In this document: piece after piece, positions 34,186 to 42,965 of the stretch | How positions within the stretch are numbered: position 1 is the first letter of the stretch | Layout of the letters: each line of letters opens with the position of its first letter | Assembly (NCBI GenBank): GCA_913061235.1 | Contig: CAJXTB010000005.1 | Coordinates: forward strand, 124,001 to 188,000 | Direction: 5' to 3' | Source: an uncultured Pseudomonadota bacterium | Lineage (GTDB): Bacteria > Myxococcota_A > UBA796 > GCA-2862545 | Length of the DNA stretch: 64,000 nucleotides | Notes under the pieces: generated by a model | The model's input: only the letters and a program-made list of their open reading frames with translations | Told to the model about the DNA's origin: nothing | The model's database searches: none | Made by a program: the position numbers and the translations under genes

Positions 34186-34910
34186 GCGCACAGGACGCGG
34201 TCGCCGCCGTAGAAGACGCCCTTGTGGCTGTGCTGTTCAACGTAGACCAGCGTCAGAAGCTACACAACGGAGACGACCTCGGCCTGTCGTCACAGCTCGC
34301 TGCGGACCTGCGCACCCCGAGCCGCTGCGACGTCGACGCCCTTGCAGACGAGATCTGCACGCGACTGACCCAGCGAGCCAACCGAGGTGTAGGTCGCCTA
34401 CAAAACGCCTTTCCCAAGACCATTGCGGCATGCACACAAGCGAGTGGTGAGGCCCCACTGTTTGAAGCGTTCCTGGCTAGCCCGGAGTCCGCTCCCTGGA
34501 TGCCCGTTCCCTTCGCCGGGCTCGGCCCGTGTCTCGAACAGTGCTTCGCTGACTGGGCCACACAGCAGCCTTGGGCAGACGACGACGTTGTTCTGCACGA
34601 GCTGCTGACCGCCGTTTGCCGTGCCCTAGCGACTGACCCGACTCCCGCCTTCGTGCCCCCCACAGCCTTCCGAGGACAGCCAGGACACTGGGTTGCCGTC
34701 ACTATTGGCGCGTCCCCAACCGTGTTCGCCGCTGTACAAGGCAAAGTCGTGACCGGACCCATCACCCCGCTCATCGCGGGCTTGTTGCAAGGCCAATCGG
34801 ACGCGGACCTCGCTGTGGCCTTTGGTGTTCCCGAACCGCGCGTGGCGATGACCCGGCAAGCCGTGGTTCAAAAAGGCTTGCTCCAAAGTACAGAGCCCAC
34901 AGACCGCTAA
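34182..34910 (+). CDS. Partner protein of the MNIO, C-terminal winged-helix-like domain
   Basis: I start at ATG 34182 (MSAQDAVAAVED), which overlaps the MNIO stop by ATGA. The 242 residues show no catalytic motif. The N-terminal 150 are helical, with several Trp-containing segments (WATQQPWADDD) and scattered Cys. The C-terminal 70 residues (VTGPITPLIAGLLQGQ, SDADLAVAFG, QAVVQKGLL) look like a winged-helix or peptide-recognition element. MNIO enzymes are nearly always encoded with a second protein of about this size (MbnC, TglI, BufC) that presents the substrate; this gene occupies that place. The family assignment is by context, as I see no clear sequence match. Confidence 0.72.
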   Translation: MSAQDAVAAVEDALVAVLFNVDQRQKLHNGDDLGLSSQLAADLRTPSRCDVDALADEICTRLTQRANRGVGRLQNAFPKTIAACTQASGEAPLFEAFLASPESAPWMPVPFAGLGPCLEQCFADWATQQPWADDDVVLHELLTAVCRALATDPTPAFVPPTAFRGQPGHWVAVTIGASPTVFAAVQGKVVTGPITPLIAGLLQGQSDADLAVAFGVPEPRVAMTRQAVVQKGLLQSTEPTDR

Positions 34911-35083
34911 GGGGATGAGCCCGAGCGCCATCATGCGAGGCCGCAACACTCGGCACTCGCGCCGGTACAAGGGCATCGATCACTCCGACACCAGGCCCCT
35001 TCGATACTGCGTTCTGGATAGGATTCGTTCCGTCAGAGCGCTGGTCCGAGATAAACTCTCACCTCACGAACGGGGAGAGACAC

Positions 35084-36619
35084 ATGTGGTTGGGACTGAT
35101 TGGCGTTCTGTTGGCACCGATGGCACACGCTACGGACGGAGACGGTGATGGCTGCGTAGATGAGTTCGCAGGGAATGGCGCTTGTGTATCGGTCACGGCG
35201 ACCGTTGACCCTACCGCCACGGTTGGGGCATTGAGCCAAGTCCGCAGCGGGGCGAGCGTGGGGCCCGAGACGGCGATTGGAAGCGGCGTGACCATTGGCG
35301 AGCGGTCCACTCTTGCCGGGCGCGATGACCACCTGTCCAACCCCGTAAGTATCGGGAATGACGTAGTTATTGGGCGTACTGTGACCCTTGGGCCTGACCA
35401 CGTCCTGGGAGCCGGAACCATTCTCTCTCGGTCTGTGACCTCTGGGTCCGACCTGACCACGGGTACTGACGCCTTCGTTGGCTACGCCTCGCAGCTCGGG
35501 TCCAACGTGACCCTCGGCAACTCTGCGGTGGTGGGAAGCCTGGTCACAGTGGGCGACCATACCGGGATTGGCAACCTTGCGGTTGTCGGTCGGAATGTCA
35601 CGATATCGTCCGCCGCCATCCCTTCTCAAGGCAGTCAAATCAACGGTATTGTGGGCCCGGATGTCTCAGTTGGTGCAGATGTCGAGATTCAGAGCGGGGC
35701 TCGCATTCGCAAGCGCACCGCGATTCTGGACGGCGCTACGGTGGAGAGCACCGCACGTGTTGGGCGTGACGTCAGAATTGGTGCGGGTAGCACGGTGCGC
35801 GGAGCCGTTCGCGCAGAGGCCATCATTGGTGCCGGAGCAACCGTTGGCGACGGTGCACGCGTTGCGCGCGGTGCCGAGGTCTGCGATGGCGCCACTGTTC
35901 CTGACAGCGGTCTCGTAGTCGAGTTCTACCCGGTTGAAGGCTGCCTTCCAGAGGTGAGCTGCAAGGCCATTCTCGACGCTGGGCGAAGCGACGGCAGCGG
36001 TGTCTACGCCATTGACCCAGACGGAGCGGGCGGAAACGCCGAGTTTGACGTGTACTGCGAGATGGACTTCGACGGCGGTGGCTGGACGAATGTTGGCTAC
36101 AACGTCAACGTCAACCGCACCTACCTGACAGGAACCTGGAGCGCGACCAGCGTTGGCAACCCAGTAGAGCCCACTGACGGCCTACAGCGCGCCATCAACC
36201 CGGAAATGATGGGCATCGCGTACACACAGATGGCCTTCTACATTGATGACCCACAGTGGACAGACGCCAGCCGCAGCTACACCGGATGGTGGAAAGGTGC
36301 GCATCCTTCGAGTACCTACCAGATCACGTCCAATGCGTGTCAGCTACTCGAGCGAACCGACCCCGGTCAGTGGAACGGTCAGCTCGTGTACTTCGCCGGC
36401 GATGGCGCCAACGACAACGGCTGCTCCGGCGGCGGCTCGGTCCTCGGTGGGCACACCTGCGACGACGGCGGCGGCGGCGTGACGACCAACAACGCCTGGC
36501 CAACGAACGGCAGCGACGCACTGTGGGGCTACAACTGCATCAGCTCGTACTCGCCCACAGGTGCGTACAAGGGCTCACCCATTGGGAACTTGGGCGAGCA
36601 CTCATACTGGGTCCGGTAG
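35084..36619 (+). CDS. Secreted hexapeptide beta-helix protein with fibrinogen-like domain (1)
   Basis: A 511-residue exported protein with signal peptide (1-17, ending MAHA) and a good ribosome-binding site (GGGGAGAG). Residues about 36-290 are hexapeptide repeats of the [IV]G-x4 type (SIGNDVVIGRTVTLG, VSVGADVEIQSGA), predicted to form a left-handed beta helix, as in acyltransferases but here outside the cell. From about 308 the protein matches the start of fibrinogen-like domains: SCKAILDAGRSDGSGVY, then FDVYCEMDFDGGGWT, followed by a Trp/Gly/Cys-rich C-terminus ending in WVR. A paralogue is at 44559-46493. It may be an adhesin or a matrix protein; that is inferred. Confidence 0.82.
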   Translation: MWLGLIGVLLAPMAHATDGDGDGCVDEFAGNGACVSVTATVDPTATVGALSQVRSGASVGPETAIGSGVTIGERSTLAGRDDHLSNPVSIGNDVVIGRTVTLGPDHVLGAGTILSRSVTSGSDLTTGTDAFVGYASQLGSNVTLGNSAVVGSLVTVGDHTGIGNLAVVGRNVTISSAAIPSQGSQINGIVGPDVSVGADVEIQSGARIRKRTAILDGATVESTARVGRDVRIGAGSTVRGAVRAEAIIGAGATVGDGARVARGAEVCDGATVPDSGLVVEFYPVEGCLPEVSCKAILDAGRSDGSGVYAIDPDGAGGNAEFDVYCEMDFDGGGWTNVGYNVNVNRTYLTGTWSATSVGNPVEPTDGLQRAINPEMMGIAYTQMAFYIDDPQWTDASRSYTGWWKGAHPSSTYQITSNACQLLERTDPGQWNGQLVYFAGDGANDNGCSGGGSVLGGHTCDDGGGGVTTNNAWPTNGSDALWGYNCISSYSPTGAYKGSPIGNLGEHSYWVR

Positions 36620-36627
36620 AGGCTCGC

Positions 36628-36644
36628 TGAGCACCTCGTGCTCA
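36628..36644. terminator. Small hairpin behind the beta-helix gene
   Basis: TGAGCAC-CTC-GTGCTCA forms a 7-bp stem 8 bases after the stop, with no T-run, between converging genes. It could be a weak terminator or a chance palindrome. Confidence 0.3.
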
Positions 36645-36695
36645 AGGTCGCAACACCCTCCGCGCACTGCACGACAGAGTGTTGAACCCGACACC

Positions 36696-38624
36696 TTAGA
36701 AGCTTCGTCTGTGGGTGAAGGCAACATGCGTCCATCGTCCCGGACCGCTGCCGACCAGGGCGAAGCCAGAGATACCGAAGGAGTCGACATTCCCGGTCCA
36801 CTCCACGGTGCCGCTATCCACACCTTCAACGGTCGACTCAATGACGAACGTACCGCTCACCGCCGGGTCGTCACCGGGTGGGTTCATGGTCATGGAGACG
36901 ACGTTGAGAGAGGCGCCCGCTGGTGACAAGAAGACCGGGCTGTCCATGGTGACACTGCCATCAACGTTGATGTTGAGGTCCATCTCCACGTCGTCTTCCC
37001 AGCGCTGGAGCCCGTCGTCTGACAAGACGGAGAACAGCACGGGGTACGACTCACCGGCCCACGCCATGTGCGGGCAGACGTCGTCGACGGGCTGGTCTTC
37101 TTCGCCGTCGCAGTTGTCGTCGATGCCGTTGCACACTTCGTGTGCGTCACTGCGGCGAGTGGGGTCGTTGTCGTCGCAGTCAACGTCGGCGGGGGTGCCG
37201 TCAAAGTCGGCGTCGTTTTCGGTCGGAAGTGCGGCCGCCGATGCCGTCAACGCGACGTGGGTCCAGCGACGAAGCCGCCGATCATGTTGAACCGCGATTC
37301 CGGTGAATCCGTCGCTGTTGACGGTCCCCGTCCAGGCCATGGTTCCACTCGGGAACACGCTGTCTGACGCCACTGTGAGGGTGCCGCTGATCGAGCCGGA
37401 CTCCCCCGGCGGATTGACGGTGAACGCCGAGATGACGTTGATACTCGCGTCCGCCGCACCCACGAATGTGGGGTTGTCCGCCGTGGCGTTCATCTCTTCG
37501 TCCACCAAGATTGCAATGGCCGGGGGTTCCGGTGCTTGCTTGGTGTTGTTGAAGCCAGTGTGGTACTGCATTGAGAAGTTTACGCCGTACAGACCCGCGG
37601 GTGGCAGGTCCGCCGGGCAGGCGTTCTCGTCGATGTCATCGTTGCAGTTGTCGTCCACGCCGTTGCACGCTTCCGTTGCGCCGGGACGAACGTTCGGGTC
37701 GTTGTCGTTGCAGTCTTCTGCCGTTGGCGAGCCGTCAAAGTCGGCGTCGTCAACCAGGGCGTCGGTGGCCTCAGACGTCCGAGTGGTGCCCAGGGTGAAG
37801 CGGACCGTGACCGGACCCAGCGCTTCATCTTCGGTGTCGAAGGAGCCTTCGCCAGAGAGTCGGTCGGCACGGACAAAGCCGTTGAGCCGTGCCTCGTGCG
37901 TCACTGAGCCAATGTCGAGAACGAGTGTTCCTCGGGCCATTCCCCAGGGTGCGACCGATGCATCCGTGGTCTGTACCTGGACGGTCTGTCCACCAAAGGC
38001 GCTGGTCAATGTGCAGGTCTCGGTGCCATTGGTTGTGAGCATCATCTCGCTGGGTGTACGACCGTCTTCGATGGACGCGCTGAACGGTGCCGAACAGCTG
38101 TCTACGACCTCGCCTTCTTGGAGGACGTCTACCGTATAGACTCCGGTAAACGCATCGTCGTAGATGCCGCCATCTAGGCAGGAATCCAGTCCGTCTTCGC
38201 TGATGTTTGGCTGACCGTCGCAGTCGGTGTCCACGCCATCGCAGCGCTCCACAGCGCCGGGGAAGATGTCGTAGCAGCGGTCGTTGCAGTCCACCTCGTC
38301 TGACGCGCCGTCGCCGTCAACATCTGTGATGGAGACGTCGCCGTCGAAGCCGTCACAGTCGCTGTCGATGCCATCACCTGGTGCGTCGTCGGCCCCCGGG
38401 AAGACGTTCGGCAGGCGGTCGTTGCAGTCCGAGCCGCCAAAGTCGATGTTGATGAAGCCGTCTTGGTCGTCGTCTCCGTCTTCGTCAATCGCGCCGTCAC
38501 AGTCATTGTCCTTGCCGGCATCTGACACGCCGATGATGCCGTTGTCTACGCGGCCCGGACGCACGGAACGGTCGAAGTCGTCGCAGTCAAGGACCGAGCT
38601 GTAGCCGTCGCGGTCTTGGTCCAC
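36696..38624 (-). CDS. MopE-repeat protein, downstream part of an amber-interrupted gene
   Basis: As an independent gene it would begin at GTG 38624 and have 642 residues, but the frame is open to 38720 and continues the lipoprotein gene at 38721-39902 in the same frame, separated only by a TAG. It has six MopE-type metal-binding repeats (DCDD..PG..D.DCDG) in two groups, and three homologous beta-rich domains of about 100 residues between and after them, the last two clearly duplicated (FTVNPPGESG / MTMNPPGDDP and WTGTVNSDGFTG / WTGNVDSFGISG, each ending RWTHVA). These are secreted, Asp-rich surface proteins related by repeats to Methylococcus MopE. No signal peptide of its own, which supports it being the second half of one protein. 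Confidence 0.8.
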   Translation of the reverse strand: MDQDRDGYSSVLDCDDFDRSVRPGRVDNGIIGVSDAGKDNDCDGAIDEDGDDDQDGFINIDFGGSDCNDRLPNVFPGADDAPGDGIDSDCDGFDGDVSITDVDGDGASDEVDCNDRCYDIFPGAVERCDGVDTDCDGQPNISEDGLDSCLDGGIYDDAFTGVYTVDVLQEGEVVDSCSAPFSASIEDGRTPSEMMLTTNGTETCTLTSAFGGQTVQVQTTDASVAPWGMARGTLVLDIGSVTHEARLNGFVRADRLSGEGSFDTEDEALGPVTVRFTLGTTRTSEATDALVDDADFDGSPTAEDCNDNDPNVRPGATEACNGVDDNCNDDIDENACPADLPPAGLYGVNFSMQYHTGFNNTKQAPEPPAIAILVDEEMNATADNPTFVGAADASINVISAFTVNPPGESGSISGTLTVASDSVFPSGTMAWTGTVNSDGFTGIAVQHDRRLRRWTHVALTASAAALPTENDADFDGTPADVDCDDNDPTRRSDAHEVCNGIDDNCDGEEDQPVDDVCPHMAWAGESYPVLFSVLSDDGLQRWEDDVEMDLNINVDGSVTMDSPVFLSPAGASLNVVSMTMNPPGDDPAVSGTFVIESTVEGVDSGTVEWTGNVDSFGISGFALVGSGPGRWTHVAFTHRRSF

Positions 38625-38720
38625 GCCGTCTACGCCGTCGCAGTTGCTGTCGAGACCGGCGTCATCAATCGGGTCTTCTGCACCGGGAAAGACGTCGGCG
38701 TTCGAGTCGTCACAGTCGCC

Positions 38721-39902
38721 CTAGGCAACGGTGAATCCATCGCTATCTTGGCTTGCAACCGACACTGCGGCCGATGCCGTGAGAGCTCCGTCGATGTCTT
38801 CAGCCGGCGGAATGGTGACGCGCACAGTCGCGGAGGCCACTGCAGGAGCGTCACCGGTCGTGTCGAGGGTGTCTACGCGGATGTACTGGTCGCCAGTGCC
38901 ACAGTGCGGCAGACAGATTTGACCGTGTCCGACGCCTCTCTCACTGGTTGCTACGCCTTCACCACACTCGGAGACCGCGGACAGCCTCACAGGATGAGCG
39001 GGAATGTCGCCGTCCGAGGTCACGTCAACGTCTACGCAGACTTCGTCTCGGATGGGCAGCATCAGTGCCCACACGGTGAGGTGACAGACATGAACGGTCA
39101 GCGTGCCAGGGGTTCGGTCGTTGTTGTAGTCGTTGGCGCAGTCGTTCGTGCCGCTGCCGTTCGCCTTGTAGACACGCCCATCATCGTCGTCGTAGTAGAA
39201 CGCCTCGAGCTCCCGGTACCGTGAAGGATGCAGTCCGACGGGGGGTGGGAAGGTGATCTGGGCGTTGCCGATGAACTCTTGGATGTCGCCGTCGCGGCTA
39301 AACTCTAGGTCGGCTGCGGCGACGACGGTGTAGCCAGGTGGTGCCGGTGGCAGAGCGCGCAGGCGCTCGGGGGTGTCGAAGACGGAGATCTCGACATCCG
39401 TCAGAACCTCGGTTCCGCGCCGATCGCGCTCAAAACTGCCGTTGAGCCGGAAGACGAGGCCATCGTCTGCGGTGACCATGGTGTTGTTCGCCGCCGATGA
39501 GATGGTGACGATTTCCACAGGATTGAGCGTGGCGAGCACAGCCGCTTCGCCATCTGTCACTGCGGCGGTCTCGTAGTGCCGCGTGAAGCCGTCTACAGAG
39601 ACGACGACATTGACGGAGTCTCCCCCGACGGTGTCCACAACCGCAAAACCTGTGGCATCGGTGGTCGCGGAGTCGCCATTGTCCAGCGTCACCGTTGCAC
39701 CGGAGATGGGCTGATTAGCGGTGTCTGTGACGTAGACGGTTGCCGTGACTTCGGCGACCATAGTGTCTGGGTCGGTGTCAGTTCCGATGTCTGTGTCGGT
39801 ACCTACGTCAGTGTCCGGTCCGGTCCCAACGTCGGTGTCCGTGTCTGTCTTGTCCACGCAGGCAACGGCAAGCGCCATGAGTGGAAAGAGAAGTCGATTC
39901 AT
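38721..39902 (-). CDS. Lipoprotein with carboxypeptidase-regulatory-like domain, upstream part of an amber-interrupted gene
   Basis: 393 residues starting with a lipoprotein signal (MNRLLFPLMALAVAC, Cys15) and an Asp-Thr-Gly repeat linker (about 20-48). A beta-sandwich of the CarboxypepD_reg type (ISGATVTLDNGDSATTDATG) occupies about 55-130 and a further beta-rich region with paired Cys follows to the end. The ATG has GGAG 5 bases upstream. It ends ...DSDGFTVA then TAG, and the next codons read GDCDDSNADVFPG in the same frame, so the stop falls inside a MopE repeat. Full-length translation would give about 1068 residues. Alone, it is a plausible truncated lipoprotein. Confidence 0.82.
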   Translation of the reverse strand: MNRLLFPLMALAVACVDKTDTDTDVGTGPDTDVGTDTDIGTDTDPDTMVAEVTATVYVTDTANQPISGATVTLDNGDSATTDATGFAVVDTVGGDSVNVVVSVDGFTRHYETAAVTDGEAAVLATLNPVEIVTISSAANNTMVTADDGLVFRLNGSFERDRRGTEVLTDVEISVFDTPERLRALPPAPPGYTVVAAADLEFSRDGDIQEFIGNAQITFPPPVGLHPSRYRELEAFYYDDDDGRVYKANGSGTNDCANDYNNDRTPGTLTVHVCHLTVWALMLPIRDEVCVDVDVTSDGDIPAHPVRLSAVSECGEGVATSERGVGHGQICLPHCGTGDQYIRVDTLDTTGDAPAVASATVRVTIPPAEDIDGALTASAAVSVASQDSDGFTVA

Positions 39903-40106
39903 GCAGGCTCCAAGGGTTGTGCGTCATCTAAACGGCTGACCAGCGACTGCACACCCACACAGACCCTACGGTTTGGGACCATCACGTAGCGGTCAGCGCC
40001 GACCTTACAGCGGTGCCGGTCCAGGGTCGCGCCAACTTGTCGCACCCTGTCCAATCCCTATGCAAACCCCATGCACCATGGTTATGGAACCGCCGCGGAG
40101 GTCATC

Positions 40107-41759
40107 ATGGCAAAGAAGGCAGTCATCATTGGTGCGGGTATCGGCGGGCTATCGCTCGCAATGCGCCTGCAAGCTCGTGGCTTTGACACCACAGTCGTGG
40201 ACAAGTTGGACAAGCCCGGCGGTCGTGCCTACGTCCGCGAGCAGGACGGATTTACCTTCGACATGGGCCCAACGGTGCTGACCGTCCCCCACTTCATCGA
40301 AGAGCTGTTCGCCCTTGAGCGCGGCGATGACGGTCTGTCGGACAACGACTTTCCGCCGGAACTTCTAGGAGATGACGTCCGCATTCGCGAGGGCAACTCC
40401 GGTGGGCCCCGCACCAGCGAATACGTCAACATCCGCCCTATCCTTCCGTTCTACCGAATCTATTTCGATGACCAAACCTATTTCGACTACAACGGTGACC
40501 ACGAGAGCACCATTGAGCAGATTCACGCTATCGAGCCGCGCGATGTTGAGGGCTACCACAAGTTCCACGCCGCAGCGAGAGCTGTCTTTGAACGTGGCTT
40601 CTTAGAACTCGGCTACACCTACTTCGGCAGCGTCAGCAGCATGATCAGCGTGGTTCCGGACCTGTTCCGCTTGGATGCCGTTCGCAACCTCTTCCGCTTC
40701 ACCAGCAAGTACTTCATCAGCGACAAGCTCCGCCAAGTTTTCAGCTTCGAAACACTACTTGTTGGCGGAAACCCGCTGGCCGTTCCGGCCATCTACTCCA
40801 TGATTCACTTCGTAGAGAAGACCTGGGGCATTCACTACGCCATGGGCGGTACAGGCGCGCTCATCAAGGGCATGGTGAAGAAGTTCGAAGAGCTGGGCGG
40901 CACGCTCATCCTCAACGAAGAAGTCAGCAAGATTGAGACGGCGGACAAGCAAGGAAACCCGGCCAAGGGCTGGTTCACTACACGCTATGCAAAGGGTGTG
41001 ACGCTGGGGAGCGGCACCTTCTTGCCGGCAGATGTTGTGGCGAGCAACGCGGACTGGGCCCACACCTACATGGACTTGGTCGATAAGAAAGACCGCTTCT
41101 GGAACAACAAGCCGAGAGCCAAGCTGTCCAAGTACTCCATGAGCTTGGTCGTGATTTACTTTGGCTTCAAGAAGACCGATGTTCCGCTCGATCTGCAGCA
41201 TCACAACATCATTCTCGGCCCACGCTACGAAGCCTTGCTCAACGAAATCTTCGAGAAGAAGATTCTGTCCAAGGACTTCAGCCAGTACCTGCACATCCCT
41301 ACGCTCACCGACCCGCAGCTGGCCCCGGAAGGCTGCCACTCGGCGTACACGTTGATCCCGGTTCCGCACAACGGAAGCGGTCTGGACTGGTCAACGATTG
41401 GACCTGGCTTCGTAGACAAGATTCTGCAGTTCCTCGATGACCGCGGCTACATCCCCGGACTGATGGACCGCTTGGTGACCAAGAGCTTCATCACCCCCGA
41501 CTACTTCGAAGGCCGACTCAACAGCCTGTACGGAAACGCCTTCGGACTAGAGCCTGTGCTGCGTCAGTCCGCGTGGTTCCGTCCGCACAACCGCAGCGAA
41601 GACATTGCCAACCTGTACATGGTTGGGGCCAATGCGCAGCCAGGAGCCGGAACGCCGTCGGTGATGATGAGCGCCAAGATGACCGCGCGCTGTGTGGCCG
41701 AGGACCATCCAGACGTTCAGGTCAGTCTTGACGAGTCCACGGTCGCCGCCGCCAAGTAG
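40107..41759 (+). CDS. Phytoene desaturase/CrtI-type FAD oxidoreductase
   Basis: I start at ATG 40107, with GCGGAGG 5 bases upstream, giving 550 residues ([15 protein letters not shown]). The N-terminal Rossmann motif [17 protein letters not shown] is followed by [13 protein letters not shown]; the C-terminus has [23 protein letters not shown], both signatures of carotenoid desaturases and isomerases (CrtI/CrtN type). It would dehydrogenate a long-chain polyene or related lipid. crtB and other carotenoid genes are not in the window and the fatty acid desaturase is 10 kb away, so substrate is open. The 204 bases upstream, shared with the divergent lipoprotein gene, show no obvious operator. 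Confidence 0.9.
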   Translation: MAKKAVIIGAGIGGLSLAMRLQARGFDTTVVDKLDKPGGRAYVREQDGFTFDMGPTVLTVPHFIEELFALERGDDGLSDNDFPPELLGDDVRIREGNSGGPRTSEYVNIRPILPFYRIYFDDQTYFDYNGDHESTIEQIHAIEPRDVEGYHKFHAAARAVFERGFLELGYTYFGSVSSMISVVPDLFRLDAVRNLFRFTSKYFISDKLRQVFSFETLLVGGNPLAVPAIYSMIHFVEKTWGIHYAMGGTGALIKGMVKKFEELGGTLILNEEVSKIETADKQGNPAKGWFTTRYAKGVTLGSGTFLPADVVASNADWAHTYMDLVDKKDRFWNNKPRAKLSKYSMSLVVIYFGFKKTDVPLDLQHHNIILGPRYEALLNEIFEKKILSKDFSQYLHIPTLTDPQLAPEGCHSAYTLIPVPHNGSGLDWSTIGPGFVDKILQFLDDRGYIPGLMDRLVTKSFITPDYFEGRLNSLYGNAFGLEPVLRQSAWFRPHNRSEDIANLYMVGANAQPGAGTPSVMMSAKMTARCVAEDHPDVQVSLDESTVAAAK

Positions 41760-41782
41760 CGGCGCCGCCAAGTAGCGGCGCC
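41748..41782. repeat. Perfect 16-bp tandem duplication at the crtI stop, forming a hairpin
   Basis: GCCGCCAAGTAGCGGC occurs twice without gap (41748-41763 and 41764-41779), duplicating the stop codon region of the CrtI-type gene. The duplication creates an 8-bp perfect stem GGCGCCGC/GCGGCGCC with a 6-base loop at 41761-41782, between two converging genes, which could act as a weak terminator; no T-run follows. Confidence 0.75.
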
Positions 41783-41786
41783 GGCC

Positions 41787-42542
41787 TTAGGGCAAGAAGC
41801 TCTGCCGAATGGCGACGTAGTCGTCCGTCCACTTCCCGTTCGAGTCGCGCACCGTCAGCGTGCGGTCCACCGTTCGTGGGAAGGGGCCGTCTTCGGAACG
41901 TGCGCACACAATCACCTTGATGAGCGGCGGGTCTCCTTCGCGAAACACGATCTCGGTGCGCTCAAGGATGACCAAGTCAGCGTCCTGTGCGCCCTGCTCG
42001 GTTCGTGGGTCCTTCGACAGCATGACGTAGGCGAATCGTCCGCCAGGAGCCATGTGTCGACGAGCCGCAGCACAGTAGTCAATGACGCTTCCGCGCAGCT
42101 CAACCCGACACGCCGCTCGTTGCGGATGTGGGCTGACCAGGCAGGTACCTAGCGGAGCGTACGGCGGGCTTCCTGTGACCAGGTCAAAGGTGGCCTCGCC
42201 GATAGCGCTGGCGGACTCTCGCAAGTCGCCCTCGTACACCGTGATTCGGTCTTGAAGGCCGTTGTAGGCAATCGACCGACGGAAGAGGTCGGCGCTAATG
42301 TCCTGCGCTTCCAATCCCACCAGGGGCGGCTCGCTCTCGAGCAGGTGGAGCGTCATGAGTCCAACACTGCCAATGCCACAGCCCAGGTCTAAGACCCGCT
42401 CTGCATTCGGAAGTGCGGCCGCAGCACGCCAGGCAACCACTTGGTCGTCCGTGCTGAAGCGGTGGCCCTTGCGCAGCTGGAACACCAGCCAGTCGCCAGC
42501 CACTTGGTCGAGGGATTCGTCATCGTTTGGTTCGAGTCGCAT
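41787..42542 (-). CDS. TrmN6-like SAM-dependent N6-methyltransferase
   Basis: I start at ATG 42542 (MRLEPNDDESLDQV), avoiding overlap with the divergent lipoprotein gene. The 251-residue protein is a class I methyltransferase: AERVLDLGCGIGSVGLM (SAM motif I), VGLEAQDISADL, and TGSPPYAP, a variant of the NPPY motif of N6-adenine methylases such as TrmN6 (YfiC), which methylates tRNA-Val at A37. It also has the early RKGHRFSTDDQVVAW, matching the QAKKGFRFSLDSLLLA type of pattern. The Asn of NPPY is Ser here. An rRNA or protein substrate is also possible. Confidence 0.82.
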   Translation of the reverse strand: MRLEPNDDESLDQVAGDWLVFQLRKGHRFSTDDQVVAWRAAAALPNAERVLDLGCGIGSVGLMTLHLLESEPPLVGLEAQDISADLFRRSIAYNGLQDRITVYEGDLRESASAIGEATFDLVTGSPPYAPLGTCLVSPHPQRAACRVELRGSVIDYCAAARRHMAPGGRFAYVMLSKDPRTEQGAQDADLVILERTEIVFREGDPPLIKVIVCARSEDGPFPRTVDRTLTVRDSNGKWTDDYVAIRQSFLP

Positions 42543-42593
42543 ACGGGCGCGTGTAACCGACGTAGTTATGAGGCCGCCCGAACTGGAGACACC

Positions 42594-42926
42594 ATGCGCA
42601 TCACACTCGTCGCTCTCGCTCTGCTCATGACGACAGGATGCATTGAAGGATTGACCCAAGTCGCAGGTACCGGCGCCATTTACACCACACGTTGTTCGTC
42701 GGTGATGGACGTTTCGGGAGATGTGTACACCGCCCAGTGCATCCCCGACCTGTGCATTCAGTCATTCGAGGAAGCCTCCCTCAATCACGTGGTCGTAGCG
42801 GTGGATCCGGGTCGGAAGATCGTGGGCTACGCCGAGCGGGTCTGCATTCAGGATCTTGCAGAAGCGACCGTTCTCTTTCAGCCAGGTGCCCAGGGTGAGC
42901 CGACAACACCTGCACCGAGCGAGTAG
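42594..42926 (+). CDS. Small Cys-containing lipoprotein of unknown function
   Basis: Start at ATG 42594 with TGGAG 5 bases upstream. The 110-residue product has a lipoprotein signal (MRITLVALALLMTTGC, Cys16) and five further Cys (TRCSS, AQCIPDLCIQS and RVCIQD), probably disulphide-bonded in the periplasm. The end is Pro/Thr-rich. It lies 39 bases before the S1-domain gene on the same strand and might be cotranscribed. I recognise no family. Confidence 0.7.
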   Translation: MRITLVALALLMTTGCIEGLTQVAGTGAIYTTRCSSVMDVSGDVYTAQCIPDLCIQSFEEASLNHVVVAVDPGRKIVGYAERVCIQDLAEATVLFQPGAQGEPTTPAPSE

Positions 42927-42965
42927 ACCGGATAGTCGCCCGGACTTCCTGCAAAGAGGCCCACA

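Noticed and set aside
32684-34910. Assignment of the MNIO cluster as methanobactin or bufferin biosynthesis
   Set aside because: The substrate candidate is a 185-residue lipoprotein without the known core motifs of those classes, and the partner is not recognisably MbnC or BufC, so only the general type can be claimed.
37303-38139. A 278-codon Ser/Pro-rich open frame antisense to the MopE-repeat gene
   Set aside because: It is the complement of Asp/Gly/Cys repeat codons and shows no structure of its own.
38721-38723. Reassignment of TAG to an amino acid in this organism
   Set aside because: Many genes in the window with family-normal ends stop at TAG (for example the PP2C, S1 and FG-GAP-neighbour genes), so the code looks standard; the MopE case is local.
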